64,000 nucleotides of DNA from Luteirhabdus pelagi (GCF_016827595.1 NZ_JAECMS010000006.1:62001-126000); one strand, 5' to 3'. Shown: positions 1-9,437, counted from the stretch's first letter. Notes: generated by a model from the letters alone, not told the origin. Numbers and translations: made by a program.

Positions 1-1139
1 ACGCCTCCAAATTTTTTAAGCCAAGCCCTTCGGTTTGAGCTGTTGAAACTTTTATATGGATATTTTTTAGTGTCACCTTCTTGTTTATCGTCGGAAATTG
101 TATTTTTCAGAAAATAAAAGGTAAACGTAAACTTTCCTATCTGCTCGATTAAATTAGAATCTACATCTGAGGAAAACACCTCATTCAAAGTCGTCTTAAT
201 TTGAATGGTTTTGGCTTTTATATCTTCGAGTCGATATGGGAATTTTTGCATTTTCTCATATTCGAAGAGCTCGGTATATCTATTCGCTAGAACATCGACA
301 TCTAATTCGTTTCGAGTAATATCTACAATGAGTGATTTATCTTCATCATCAAGGTATTTAGCACTAACCTTATAATCAAAGTCATCGTAATATGCTCCTT
401 TTACTTGCCCGAATTCCTCGGCATCGGACATAGAAAAAAAATGTAGCTCAAAGTCATTTTGCTCTTTTGGTGGCAAGAGCATTTCTAAATTTCCAAATAA
501 TCGTTGTAGCTGTTCAAACTCCCAATTATCATTTAGCTTCGAGATTTTAATAACCGTACCATTTTCAAAGGAATTGTGGGTTATGAGTTCGTCTATTCTA
601 TTGTTATTATTAAATTTATTAGTAAGCAACCCTTTTAAATCCAGTTCAGGTTTATCTATAAGGTCTGCGTTTACTTTTGAAACAACTGCACCAGCTTCAT
701 CGAAATCATTCCACTCAACTTTCCAGTAATGTCCCTTATTTGTTTCCTTAGAAATTGTATAAAGTTCTGTTGTTGTTCCCAATCTGTTCAGGGCAAAGCG
801 TCCAATACCCTTTGCACCCGTTTTTACACGTCCTCCATCTGAGGTGTGGCTATAGAGTTTATCATCCGTCCCAATAGTCATCCATTGGTTAGTTATAATG
901 CTTTGGGTCATTCCCACCCCATTATCTATAACATAAATATTGCTCTTGCCTCTATCTATTTTCTCATTTCCCTCTTCATCCTTTACATAAATCAAATCAT
1001 AAACAGCGATACAGATTTTCGCATCGGCATCATAAGTGTTCTTAATCAGTTCAATTATGGCACCCTCGGCATTGGAAAAATTTTCCAAGCCAATAAGTTT
1101 AGCTGTTCTAGCCGATACTTTAAAAGGAATTTTAGCCAT
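1..1139 (-). CDS. GHKL (HSP90/histidine-kinase-like) ATPase, C-terminus outside window
   Basis: The first 379 residues are visible and the stop codon lies left of the window. The N-terminus carries a GHKL ATP-binding fold: an N-box with ELIKN around residue 34 and Asp37/Asp39, a G1 box IDNGVGM at 71-77 and a G2 box GAKGIGRFALNRLG at 108-121. This arrangement fits HATPase_c_3-type ATP-binding proteins related to HSP90, MutL and MORC rather than a sensor kinase, because no transmembrane or H-box segment precedes it. The start ATG overlaps the TAA stop of the upstream XRE gene by one base, so the two are probably translated together. The gene lies inside the ICE as cargo. GHKL ATPases occur in phage-defence loci, but that role is inference here; partner domains in the unseen C-terminus would decide it. 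Confidence 0.75.
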   Translation of the reverse strand, partial: MAKIPFKVSARTAKLIGLENFSNAEGAIIELIKNTYDADAKICIAVYDLIYVKDEEGNEKIDRGKSNIYVIDNGVGMTQSIITNQWMTIGTDDKLYSHTSDGGRVKTGAKGIGRFALNRLGTTTELYTISKETNKGHYWKVEWNDFDEAGAVVSKVNADLIDKPELDLKGLLTNKFNNNNRIDELITHNSFENGTVIKISKLNDNWEFEQLQRLFGNLEMLLPPKEQNDFELHFFSMSDAEEFGQVKGAYYDDFDYKVSAKYLDDEDKSLIVDITRNELDVDVLANRYTELFEYEKMQKFPYRLEDIKAKTIQIKTTLNEVFSSDVDSNLIEQIGKFTFTFYFLKNTISDDKQEGDTKKYPYKSFNSSNRRAWLKKFGG

Positions 1140-1360
1140 TATGCTATATTCTTCAATTTTACATTTTTAAAAATCTCATCAAAAACTTCTGATGGATCTG
1201 CATCTATTGCCAAAGCAATCAGATAGAGTTCCTCTGCGGTCAATCTAGCGTACTCCTTTAAACATAAATCGCTAAGCCTTGATGTTGATATATCCGTTCG
1301 TCTCGATATTTCGGCCTTATTGACTGATTTTTTGTTTAAAAACTTCCCAAGCTCTGTCAT
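1139..1360 (-). CDS. Small XRE-family HTH regulator
   Basis: A 73-residue protein made almost entirely of a lambda-repressor-like helix-turn-helix: helices around 13-33 (KAEISRRTDISTSRLSDL) and a third segment with LTAEELYLIALAIDADPSEVF. The latter is typical of XRE domains that end with the 'age/class' helix of Cro/C1 proteins. The gene is followed directly by the GHKL ATPase, with its stop overlapping the next start by one base. The likely role is autoregulation of this two-gene cargo operon, and possibly control of expression after transfer. No ligand or protease domain is present. Confidence 0.8.
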   Translation of the reverse strand: MTELGKFLNKKSVNKAEISRRTDISTSRLSDLCLKEYARLTAEELYLIALAIDADPSEVFDEIFKNVKLKNIA

Positions 1361-1507
1361 TTTCTTGTTCTTGAAATCTCAAATACAAATCTAATGAATT
1401 CGGATAACTGTCCTATTTGTTAGGATTTTTTCTTATTACTATTTTCTAAAAATCTAAGAATCAGTTTAAATAATTCGATTATTATACTTTTCATATTGCT
1501 GAATACT

Positions 1508-2167
1508 TCAATCCCCAACCCTCTCATAACTATTTATATTTTTATTTAAACATTCCCAAATCACCAGTGCCAATGCTTTCAGGGAATCAGGCTTTAAAAA
1601 ATAACTGGTCTCATCACTATTACTCAAAAATCCCAATTCCAAAAGAACAGAAGGCATAAAGGCAGTCGTTTCCCGAAGCACTTGAAAATTGGCAAACTTT
1701 ACACCGCGACTCTCAAAACCGAGCTTCTCATTTAATTCAGATTGCAACCGAAATGCCAGCCAAGTAGCTTCTTCCGAAAGCTTGGAATTTGGATTGGCAA
1801 CAAAAACTTCAACACCACGTGCATTTGGATTAACTGAATGATTGCAATGCAAGGACAGAAACAAATCTGCTTTTATTACTTTGGCTAGTTTGGTTCTATC
1901 CGATAGCGAAATAAGCGTATCAGTATATTTAGTCAAATGAATATCCAATGGTGACCCTGACTTTTCATTAAGCTCAGAGATGGCTTTTGCTACATTCAGT
2001 ACAACTTCCTTTTCGCGAACATTATTAATACCTATTGCCCCTGAATCTTTTCCACCGTGGCCAGGGTCAATAATAACGATCTTTTTTGCAACCAAATCCT
2101 GACCCAATAGAATGCAGCTTCTAAGTAGCAAAATCACAAAACTGACGTTTTTGAGCCACTTTTTCAT
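1508..2167 (-). CDS. N-acetylmuramoyl-L-alanine amidase (Amidase_3), exported
   Basis: A zinc amidase that cleaves the amide bond between N-acetylmuramic acid and the peptide stem. The Amidase_3 motifs are visible: IVIIDPGHGGKDSGA near the N-terminus (first Zn His), the REKEVVLNVAK Glu region, DLFLSLHCNHS (second Zn His), and LLELGFLSNSDE carrying the catalytic Glu. I chose the start at MKKWLKN, ten codons inside the longest reading frame, because it gives a normal signal peptide ending at ILLGQ. The gene is divergent from the tra operon. Local opening of peptidoglycan during assembly of the conjugation machine is the likely job, and many Bacteroidetes ICEs carry such an amidase. Mature length is about 200 residues, a bare catalytic domain. 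Confidence 0.85.
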   Translation of the reverse strand: MKKWLKNVSFVILLLRSCILLGQDLVAKKIVIIDPGHGGKDSGAIGINNVREKEVVLNVAKAISELNEKSGSPLDIHLTKYTDTLISLSDRTKLAKVIKADLFLSLHCNHSVNPNARGVEVFVANPNSKLSEEATWLAFRLQSELNEKLGFESRGVKFANFQVLRETTAFMPSVLLELGFLSNSDETSYFLKPDSLKALALVIWECLNKNINSYERVGD

Positions 2168-2356
2168 TTTCAGTTTTTGGGTTTTCAACAGTTCCACTTC
2201 CTAATTTCATAGAATTTGATGCCATATAATAGCATCGAAAACCAAACGGTAACAAATAATATTTTATTCACAAATATTTGATTTTCAGTTATTTATATTC
2301 AAATATATGTAAATTTCAGATAACGAAAATGAACTAAAATTTTAATCCATTCCGTT

Positions 2357-2644
2357 ATGAAAAAAACATATCATTTGGCAGGCGTTCTCTCGCTGTTATC
2401 CACTTCACTTTTTGCACAGATTGGAGGTATTGAAGATTCGGTCAACGATGTTTCCGATACCATCAGAGCCATTTTCCCAATCATCCTAGGGGTAATTTTC
2501 CTTATCGGCTTTCTATTTAATGCAGGACACTTTTTTGGTGAGAATGCCGACCTAAAAAAAGGGATTACCCGCGTGCTGGTGTTCGTCCTAATCGCAGGTG
2601 CGGTTGTGGGCATCTTCACCTATTTAATTGGTATTGTGGTATAA
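2357..2644 (+). CDS. traE: TraE-like conjugation membrane protein (DUF4134)
   Basis: A 95-residue protein with an N-terminal signal peptide ending at SLFAQ, then two transmembrane helices (about residues 36-57 and 72-94) separated by a short loop with NADLKKG. Size, topology and position as the first gene of the cluster match the DUF4134/TraE family of CTnDOT-like conjugation systems, which resembles VirB2-type pilin or small inner-membrane subunits. It begins the transfer operon and is followed one base after its stop by the TraF-like start. I did not find a full TAnnTTTG box upstream in the 2168-2356 intergenic region, so the promoter is unresolved. Confidence 0.8.
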   Translation: MKKTYHLAGVLSLLSTSLFAQIGGIEDSVNDVSDTIRAIFPIILGVIFLIGFLFNAGHFFGENADLKKGITRVLVFVLIAGAVVGIFTYLIGIVV

Positions 2645-2645
2645 G

Positions 2646-2924
2646 ATGAAGCGATACGAGGTCTATAGAAATATGCGAAAACGTGCGGTGATTTTTGGCT
2701 TGCCCATTTCACTATTTGCACTGATGATGGTTTCCATTTTGGCATCATTGCTCATTATCATCTTTTCGTTCAGTTTTTTGGTGATCATCGGACTGATGGT
2801 ATTCAATGGTGGACTTTTCATTGCCCTAATCCGCATAGCCAACAACCCGCAGCTATTTCAATTGGCCAACCCCTTTCCTAGAATTATCAGCAGCAAAAGA
2901 TATTCATCCATAGATTATGAATAA
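2646..2924 (+). CDS. traF: TraF-like conjugation membrane protein (DUF4133)
   Basis: A 92-residue protein with two close hydrophobic helices (about 16-36 and 40-62) and a polar C-terminus. This corresponds to the DUF4133/TraF family and is comparable to VirB3, which sits next to the VirB4 ATPase in type IV secretion systems. The ATG at MKRYEVYRN is preferred over an upstream in-frame TTG because the TTG would lie inside traE. The last eight bases overlap the start of the VirB4-like gene, so the order VirB3-like then VirB4-like is conserved and the two are translationally coupled. Confidence 0.75.
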   Translation: MKRYEVYRNMRKRAVIFGLPISLFALMMVSILASLLIIIFSFSFLVIIGLMVFNGGLFIALIRIANNPQLFQLANPFPRIISSKRYSSIDYE

Positions 2925-5319
2925 GCTAACCCTGTCGGCATATCATCCTATTGCAGATATTCAGGACAATATCATCTTCGCAAATAATGGCAATATCGTT
3001 CTCTGTTACAAAGGAGAACTTCCAGAAATCTACTCCCTTTCCGAAAAGGATTTCGAGGATATCCACGGTGCTTGGTTTCAGGCGCTAAAATCATTACCTG
3101 TTGGAACGGTGGTTCACAAGCAGGACATCTATTTAAAGAAATCATATTCCTCAGAACAACTCCCCAATAAATCGTTTTTGGAAAAGGCGACACATAATCA
3201 TTTTAAAGGTCGAGGATACATCGATCACCAGTGCTATTTATTCTTCATTTTGACCAAAAACAAGGCCTTGAACAACTCCAAGTATGTAAATCCTTTTCGA
3301 AAGGTTTCCAAGGGAATTGTTCAGCAGATGGATGACAATATCAAAGTATTTATCAATGCCGTTAGCGATTCCATTTCCTTCATCAACAACAGTAGAAAGA
3401 TGAAGTTTGATTTAGTTGAAGCGAAAGAAATACAACGGCTCACAATCAATTATTTCAATGGGTTTAATGAGGGGTGCGATACCGATATCCTTCTTGAAAG
3501 GAAAAACTTCACCATAGGCGACAATTATTTTGATGCCCTTGCCATAAATAATGAACTATGCTTCGGCGATAGTGTACAGAGTAGCAAGACCAATGAAAGG
3601 TTCACTTCGGACGATTTTGTTTTCCATCAAGGTTTTATTGATGGTTTGGGCCTTACGCTAAATGAAAACCATATCGTCAACCAGATTCTCTATCTCGATG
3701 ACAAACAAAAGTGGCGAAAGCTACTGGACAAAAAAATTGAGGAACTGAACAAGAGCTCCAATTTCGGTTCCCAGAACAAAGTGGTGCTTGGAAAAATCCA
3801 GCATATTCTCGACCAGATAAATGCCGATGAAAATGCACGCATTATCCGAGGACACCTCAATATCATTTATTGGGCAAAAGATCCCAAGTCACTTGACAAG
3901 ATCACCTCCCAGATTAAGACCGAGTTTAAGGAACTGGATATTATTCCCTATTATCCGAGAGGTGAGGAACGGAAGAATTATATCCTGAACAGTTATTGCT
4001 GTTTCTCTTCCAACTTCTCGAATGACGATCTGTACGTCACGGATTTGAAACACGCTCTATGCCTCTTCATCAACAATTCTAACTACAAGTCTGACGACAC
4101 AGGGATTATCTTCAATGACCGAGAGCATAATATTCCAGTATTAAAGGATGTCTGGGACGAACGAAAGAAACGTATCAAGGCCCGTAACTTCGCTATTTTT
4201 GCGCCAACGGGAGAAGGAAAGTCCTTTTTGGCAAATAACATTCTGCGTCAATATTTCGAAAGTGGCGTTCGGCTCGTCATAATCGACTTAGGGGGATCCT
4301 ATACGAAATTCGCAAAACTTTATCCTGGGAAATATACCATCCTACGGTATGAGAGTGGCAAGAACTTGGGCATCAATCCGTTCTTTATCAGTAACCAAAG
4401 TGATCTCACACCAGAACGGCTAGAAGACCTATCCATTTTCCTCTTTGAGCTATTCGTATCTGACTTAAAGGTGACCAAAGCGCAATCGGTTTCTATAAAG
4501 AAAATACTTCGCCATTACTACGACAGCACTTCCGAAAACCACTCACTTCAGGACTTCTACAGTTTTATAGAAAGCCATCAGAAAGAAATTCTGGGCCAAC
4601 TCAAAATCCATCCCGACTACTTTGATATCACAAGTTTCCTGCACGTGATGTCTGAGTATGTCGGAGATGGTCTATATAGCTTTTTGTTTGAGACCAGTGA
4701 AGATCAAACCTATAAAATTGAAGACAAGAGGCTGATTGTGTTCGAGTTGGATGAAGTCAAGGATAATAAAGAGATTCTGTCAGTAATGCTCAAGCTTATA
4801 AAGTCCGCCATTCAACGGACGATTTGGCGCAATCGGGCCGAAAAGGGCATTATCCTATTCGATGAATTTGCAAAGCAATTGAAGTTTGAAAATGTATTGG
4901 AAAGCGTTGAGTTCTATTACCAGGCCATCCGCAAACAAAACGGTGCTATTGGGATTATCCTACAGTCCATCAACCAGCTGCCGAATACTTCAACATCCGC
5001 CAGCATTCTTGAGAATACACAAGTCATTTATAGCCTCAACAATGAGAAGGGCTATGATGAACTGGTCCAGCGACTCAACCTATCCAGTCACGACCTAAAC
5101 CAACTAAAATCCATTAAGAACAACCTTTCCGGACCTCGTAAATACACTGAAATGTTCATCAAGATCGGGAAGGACAGCAACATCTTTCGCCTTGAGGTCC
5201 CAAAAGAGGTGTACGCCGCCTATTTGACGGATGGAAAGGAAAACGAGGATATAATGGAGCTATATGAAAAGTATAACGACATGGAAAAAGCAATAACTGA
5301 ATATTCATCTAAAACCTAA
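2917..5319 (+). CDS. traG: TraG, VirB4-type conjugation ATPase
   Basis: An 800-residue cytoplasmic ATPase that powers assembly of the type IV secretion system. The C-terminal half has a Walker A motif, PTGEGKS, at about residues 430-436 and a Walker B, IILFDEF, at about 646-652, with the usual late motif SINQLPNT (about 685) before the end. The N-terminal 400 residues correspond to the VirB4/CagE N-terminal domain that contacts the inner-membrane channel. In Bacteroidetes nomenclature TraG is this VirB4 protein and not the coupling protein, which is encoded separately at 14360-15943. Length is normal for the family. The reading frame is intact, which supports a functional transfer operon. Confidence 0.92.
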   Translation: MNKLTLSAYHPIADIQDNIIFANNGNIVLCYKGELPEIYSLSEKDFEDIHGAWFQALKSLPVGTVVHKQDIYLKKSYSSEQLPNKSFLEKATHNHFKGRGYIDHQCYLFFILTKNKALNNSKYVNPFRKVSKGIVQQMDDNIKVFINAVSDSISFINNSRKMKFDLVEAKEIQRLTINYFNGFNEGCDTDILLERKNFTIGDNYFDALAINNELCFGDSVQSSKTNERFTSDDFVFHQGFIDGLGLTLNENHIVNQILYLDDKQKWRKLLDKKIEELNKSSNFGSQNKVVLGKIQHILDQINADENARIIRGHLNIIYWAKDPKSLDKITSQIKTEFKELDIIPYYPRGEERKNYILNSYCCFSSNFSNDDLYVTDLKHALCLFINNSNYKSDDTGIIFNDREHNIPVLKDVWDERKKRIKARNFAIFAPTGEGKSFLANNILRQYFESGVRLVIIDLGGSYTKFAKLYPGKYTILRYESGKNLGINPFFISNQSDLTPERLEDLSIFLFELFVSDLKVTKAQSVSIKKILRHYYDSTSENHSLQDFYSFIESHQKEILGQLKIHPDYFDITSFLHVMSEYVGDGLYSFLFETSEDQTYKIEDKRLIVFELDEVKDNKEILSVMLKLIKSAIQRTIWRNRAEKGIILFDEFAKQLKFENVLESVEFYYQAIRKQNGAIGIILQSINQLPNTSTSASILENTQVIYSLNNEKGYDELVQRLNLSSHDLNQLKSIKNNLSGPRKYTEMFIKIGKDSNIFRLEVPKEVYAAYLTDGKENEDIMELYEKYNDMEKAITEYSSKT

Positions 5320-5323
5320 AAAC

Positions 5324-5899
5324 ATGAAAACAAAGATCATCCTATTTGCAATGGCATTAACCTTCCTATTCCCCCTTCGCGCGATAAGTCAAGGGATGCC
5401 GGTTTACGACAATACCAACTTCATCAGTCTGGCCAAGTCCCTATTGGAATCAGCCAAGCAGACCACCCAACTCCTAAAGACCGTGGATTTTTTAAAACAA
5501 CAAAAGGAAAACCTTGAGAAGGTGGCGGAAGTGGTCCAACAATTAAATGCGGTTCAGCAGATCGCACAAAATAATCAGCACCTATATAGCATCGTACAGA
5601 ATGACCTATCGGATATTTTGAATTCTCCCTTTATCAAGGCAGAGGAAATCGATCTAATTACTGAATCCTTTACGAAGCTATTGGATAATTCGCTCGATAC
5701 TGCAGCATACATAGACGAGATCCTATCAAGTGACTACCTGAGAATGACGGATGCCGAAAGAGCGGGTATTATCCGTGCCAAGGAAAAAGAGTCAAAGGAA
5801 ATGATATCACAGGTAGAGATTAAGACAAAACGTTATCGTGATATTATTTCATTTCGAAAAATGCAGGACAAGGTAAACAACCGAGAAACCGATTATTAG
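5324..5899 (+). CDS. traI: TraI-like exported conjugation protein (DUF4141)
   Basis: A 191-residue protein with a signal peptide (hydrophobic residues 5-21, likely cut after RAISQ), followed by a largely helical, coiled-coil-rich mature part (TTQLLKTVDFLKQQKENLEKVAEVV and later heptad-like segments). Periplasmic location, helical content and position between the VirB4 and VirB6-like genes match the TraI/DUF4141 family, which plays a VirB5-like role. It starts five bases after traG and ends two bases before traJ. No catalytic residues are expected. Confidence 0.75.
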   Translation: MKTKIILFAMALTFLFPLRAISQGMPVYDNTNFISLAKSLLESAKQTTQLLKTVDFLKQQKENLEKVAEVVQQLNAVQQIAQNNQHLYSIVQNDLSDILNSPFIKAEEIDLITESFTKLLDNSLDTAAYIDEILSSDYLRMTDAERAGIIRAKEKESKEMISQVEIKTKRYRDIISFRKMQDKVNNRETDY

Positions 5900-5901
5900 A
5901 A

Positions 5902-6744
5902 ATGACAGCAACGGTAATTTTAGGGATCGGGCTGGAATACGTTGACACCATCTTCCAAACCATTCAGGACAGCAGCTTTTCGCAATATACCATTGCGGGC
6001 ATGAAAGTGTTGGCAGTGCTGTTCTTTTTGGTCAATATCCTTAAAAAATACAGTGAGGGCGTTGCAGAAAAAGATGGCTATACCTGGGGCCTGAGTCCAG
6101 GGGAACTCGTTAAGAATTTTGCTGTTGTTTTATTGGTAATTTTCTCCACTCAGGCCCTCGGTTTTTTCGATGGGATATTGGTCGCCATCGAAACCCAATA
6201 TAGGGGCACCGCTCCTGCCCTTCTTCCATTGCAGCTTCAGGATTTCCCCCTGGAAGAGGAAGTCGGCCTACTGGATGCCGCAAGTATGGCAATGAGCTTG
6301 CTTTATGAGGCATTGGTTACCCCATTGTACGGTTTTAAGATCCTTGCCTTTGTTCTAAGTTTGATTCTCTGGATCCTAGATCTGTTTATATATCCTTTGT
6401 TCCTAGCGGAGCGGTTTTTCCTTTTAGGCATAATGCAAGCATTTTTTCCTTTGGTCATCAGTCTTGCTGTATTTGAAAAATTCAGGTCACTTGCCTATAC
6501 ATTCTTTAAGCTTTATGCTGCCGTGTACATGCTCGTACCCGCCTTCTTTTTGGTCAATGTTTTTATCAATGCCATCTACACCGAGATCAATACCAACTTT
6601 TGGACTACACTTTTCGGCACCGATCAGGGGCAGGGATTCTTTGCCCCGGTAGTCCAGTTGGGTTCCGTTGGATTCATTGTTTTCCTAAAGTTCAAGTTAT
6701 ATAGGCGAGCCACTTCCTTTACCCTTCGATTATTTACCAATTAA
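5902..6744 (+). CDS. traJ: TraJ, VirB6/TrbL-like polytopic channel protein
   Basis: A 280-residue protein with about six hydrophobic helices, clearest at residues 28-47, 70-88, 145-170, 173-195, 205-225 and 245-262. It matches the TraJ family of Bacteroidetes conjugative transposons, counterpart of VirB6/TrbL, which forms the inner-membrane passage for DNA. It lies between the TraI-like and TraK-like genes in the conserved order and has no frame damage. Family assignment rests on topology and synteny, since VirB6 proteins have few invariant residues. Confidence 0.78.
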   Translation: MTATVILGIGLEYVDTIFQTIQDSSFSQYTIAGMKVLAVLFFLVNILKKYSEGVAEKDGYTWGLSPGELVKNFAVVLLVIFSTQALGFFDGILVAIETQYRGTAPALLPLQLQDFPLEEEVGLLDAASMAMSLLYEALVTPLYGFKILAFVLSLILWILDLFIYPLFLAERFFLLGIMQAFFPLVISLAVFEKFRSLAYTFFKLYAAVYMLVPAFFLVNVFINAIYTEINTNFWTTLFGTDQGQGFFAPVVQLGSVGFIVFLKFKLYRRATSFTLRLFTN

Positions 6745-6755
6745 TTTAAATAAGA

Positions 6756-7370
6756 ATGAAAACCAAGTACAAGAATATTTATGATGTCTTAAGGCTAAAT
6801 CGGTATATAGTTCTCGCCGTAGTTATGTGTGCCTTTTTATCGATAACATTTTCTGTCTGGACTTCCTATAGAACCAATAAAATCCTGTTGAATAGTGCCT
6901 TCGCCATTAACAACGATGGCAGTATCATCCCGTTAAAGCTGATAACCCAAAAGGAAAACTTCAAAGTGGAGGCCTTGGCACATTTAGAGCTTTTCCATAG
7001 GTACTTCTATAACATAGATGCCAGCAACTATGAAAGGAATATTGAGAAAGCCCTTTGGTTGGGAAACAGTTCGGTAGACAATCTATATCGGCAAAAAAAA
7101 GCAGACGGAGTGTATAACAGGCTATTACAATATTCCTTGGTACAGAAGGTGCTGACCATCACATCCGAGTTAACCGAAGGGAAGGATACCTATGGATTCA
7201 GGACTGTTACCATATTCGAAATAAATCGGGGAACCGTCGTGGACACCTACGAGCTTGTCTCAACTGGCAATCTTGTTATCGTGGATCGAAACTTCCCCAA
7301 CAATCCCCATGGATTATTAATAACGGAATATTTTGAAAAAACCCTGAAAAAACTCGATTATGAAAATTGA
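6756..7370 (+). CDS. traK: TraK, VirB8-like conjugation protein
   Basis: A 204-residue bitopic protein with a short cytoplasmic N-terminus, one transmembrane helix at about residues 17-36 (YIVLAVVMCAFLSITF), and a periplasmic domain of about 165 residues. This is the layout of VirB8-like TraK proteins, which join the inner-membrane complex to the core channel. The family signature near the start (NRYIVL) and the LELFHRYFYNID segment are typical. Its 3' end overlaps the start of traM by eleven bases, so the two are probably coupled. Confidence 0.8.
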   Translation: MKTKYKNIYDVLRLNRYIVLAVVMCAFLSITFSVWTSYRTNKILLNSAFAINNDGSIIPLKLITQKENFKVEALAHLELFHRYFYNIDASNYERNIEKALWLGNSSVDNLYRQKKADGVYNRLLQYSLVQKVLTITSELTEGKDTYGFRTVTIFEINRGTVVDTYELVSTGNLVIVDRNFPNNPHGLLITEYFEKTLKKLDYEN

Positions 7371-8289
7371 AAAGAACAAGATTGTTTTCATATCTGTACT
7401 GCTGGTACTTTTCACTTTTATTATCTCCTACGCCGTAATGATGATGGGTGAGGAAGAAAATAAGAGCGACACCCTACATCAGACCTTAATACCGGAGTTG
7501 GATGAAAACCAAAAGGAATATGACTCCAAATTGGATGCTATCAATGATTTGAAGGAAGTACGGGAAAGTACCGCACCGAGTATCTATGACGAAAAGCTGT
7601 TGGACTCAACAGGATTGTACAACCCCAATTTGCCTGAACAGGAAAAAGAACGAATCGTGGATAGCATCTATAAGGCCAATAGAATTCATTATTCCGGGAA
7701 AAGTACGAGCCAGATCAATCGAAATCAGGTCCCAAAAAAACAGATTGTAAAAATTGATTCTTCCGAATCAAGAAGTGAACAGGGAATCAAAACCCAGGAA
7801 ATAGGATTGGAACACCAGCTATTCTTTGCAGCCGCGCCGAAAGTGAACGAATCCAAACCCATTGGAAAAACGGATGAAACAATCCTTGTATTGGTAGATG
7901 GCGATCAGGTGGTAAAAGCCAATAGTCGCTTACGGATGCGATTGGCCCAAAACGCTAAAATCAATGGGAAGCTTATCCCCAAGAACACATCCATTTTCGG
8001 GTTTATCAGCTTTCAGCCCAATCGCGCCTTGATTGAAATTGAAAACATTAATCATCAACCGACAAAATTAAAGGCTTTCGATCTACAGGATGGTAGTGAA
8101 GGCATTTATGTAGAAAACAACTTCCGTGCAGAGGCTACTGACGAAATCGTGGATGATGTGGTCGATCAAGTCAATATCCCGAGCCTACCCCAAATAAGTG
8201 GCATCACTAAAGTATTCAGACGTAACAACCGAAAGGTAAAAATAACCGTAGTCAATAATTACCGCCTTATTTTAAAACCAAGATTATGA
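7360..8289 (+). CDS. traM: TraM, VirB10-like conjugation protein
   Basis: A 309-residue protein with a single N-terminal membrane anchor (residues 8-28), a long low-complexity, charged linker (about 30-155) and a C-terminal domain from about 165. The C-terminal domain contains RMRLAQNAKINGKLIPKNTS and GFISFQPNRA, characteristic of the TraM family. TraM is the VirB10-like protein that spans the periplasm and joins inner- and outer-membrane rings. The linker is rich in Ser, Lys and Glu rather than Pro. The stop overlaps the traN start (ATGA). Confidence 0.85.
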   Translation: MKIEKNKIVFISVLLVLFTFIISYAVMMMGEEENKSDTLHQTLIPELDENQKEYDSKLDAINDLKEVRESTAPSIYDEKLLDSTGLYNPNLPEQEKERIVDSIYKANRIHYSGKSTSQINRNQVPKKQIVKIDSSESRSEQGIKTQEIGLEHQLFFAAAPKVNESKPIGKTDETILVLVDGDQVVKANSRLRMRLAQNAKINGKLIPKNTSIFGFISFQPNRALIEIENINHQPTKLKAFDLQDGSEGIYVENNFRAEATDEIVDDVVDQVNIPSLPQISGITKVFRRNNRKVKITVVNNYRLILKPRL

Positions 8290-9119
8290 AGCTATATTTC
8301 ACTTTAAGCTTAATGCTTCTCACTCTATCAATATCCAATGGTCAAAACGGGTTACCCCTCGATACCATTTATGCAAATGATACCAAAAATGTAGCATTGT
8401 TCTTTCCCGAACCTATTCGCCAAGGCATAACGGGTTCAGAAAACTTTGTATTTACCTTCAACCGGGAAAAGGAACAGCATTTAGGACTGCTTCAGGCAAA
8501 GCCTGGACAGGAAAGCAATCTATTAGTTATCAGTAATAACGGAGCGATTTTCTCATATATCATTAAATACTGCACTAAGCCTTTAAAGCTGAATTACTTT
8601 ATTTCGGAATCCAACAGTATCGGGAACGAAAATAGGGTTAGTGAGGATGAACCTGAGATAGAAGATATTCCAAAACAACCACTCGGTAAGCATCAATATT
8701 ATGAAAGGTTTTGCTCATATCTATTGAACAGGCAAGAGCACATCTCCCTAAGGAGAAAGCGAAAGTCGGGTATTGTGTTGCATCTAGGGAAAATCGTTTT
8801 TGATAAAGAGGAGCTTTATTTTGTGATTCAAATTGAGAACAATTCGTCTATGGACTATGATTTGAATTTCTTGGACATTTTCGTGGAAACTCGGAAAAAA
8901 GGTAAAAAGAAGTCTTTACAGCGTATTGACCCAGAACCGCTTTATTCGTATCAAGTGCCATCCAAAGTTCAGGAAGGAACACAAGTTTGGCTTGTTTACG
9001 TGTTGCCCAAGTTTTCAATATCCAATGAGCGTCGGGTGGTCTTGGAGCTGAATGAAAAGAATGGCGAACGTGATTTAAAACTTAAATTGTCTCATCGATA
9101 TATAAACAATCCACATTAA
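8286..9119 (+). CDS. traN: TraN, VirB9-like outer-membrane-core protein (DUF4138)
   Basis: A 277-residue exported protein with a signal peptide ending near SNGQ. The mature part begins with a beta-rich domain (NVALFFPEPIRQGITGSENFVFTFN), the hallmark of the DUF4138/TraN family, followed by a linker around 115-130 and a second beta domain. TraN corresponds to VirB9 and pairs with VirB10-like TraM in the outer-membrane core complex. This is the last recognisable tra gene on this strand. The traO, traP and traQ genes that follow in CTnDOT are not found here, and unrelated cargo comes next. Confidence 0.8.
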   Translation: MKLYFTLSLMLLTLSISNGQNGLPLDTIYANDTKNVALFFPEPIRQGITGSENFVFTFNREKEQHLGLLQAKPGQESNLLVISNNGAIFSYIIKYCTKPLKLNYFISESNSIGNENRVSEDEPEIEDIPKQPLGKHQYYERFCSYLLNRQEHISLRRKRKSGIVLHLGKIVFDKEELYFVIQIENNSSMDYDLNFLDIFVETRKKGKKKSLQRIDPEPLYSYQVPSKVQEGTQVWLVYVLPKFSISNERRVVLELNEKNGERDLKLKLSHRYINNPH

Positions 9120-9437
9120 AAAATCTCATCATAAATTATTTCTGAGTTATTGAAGTTTTTACAATATTCAAAGCATATCTTTCTTCAGAAAGTTCTCCTA
9201 TATTTTTTGACACAAAACCATATTAACCAACTCAAAAGCCTGAATATCAACATTTAATTTGGATGTTGTTTAAAAAATGTTTTAATTTATATTCAAAGAC
9301 GATTATACTCTCCCAATTTTTCTATTTAATAGTCTTATAGTTTCATTTTTTTGAAACGATTTTAAGCTAATATTTGCTATTACTCCCCTTTTCGTCAATT
9401 ATAGGTTAGATTATTTATTTCTGTTATAGTCTTTTAA
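9120..9437. other. AT-rich intergenic region between tra operon and cargo block
   Basis: 318 bases, strongly AT-rich, with no open frame of credible length on either strand. It separates the tra operon from the protease gene. I looked for a TAnnTTTG box and found only imperfect versions (one-base spacing errors near 9259 and 9371), and no clear terminator hairpin. It probably holds the promoter of the cargo genes, but I cannot place it. Confidence 0.5.

Noticed and set aside
846-1226. A 126-codon plus-strand frame opposite the GHKL/XRE genes
   Set aside because: It lies antisense to two genes with clear domain motifs and has no domain of its own.
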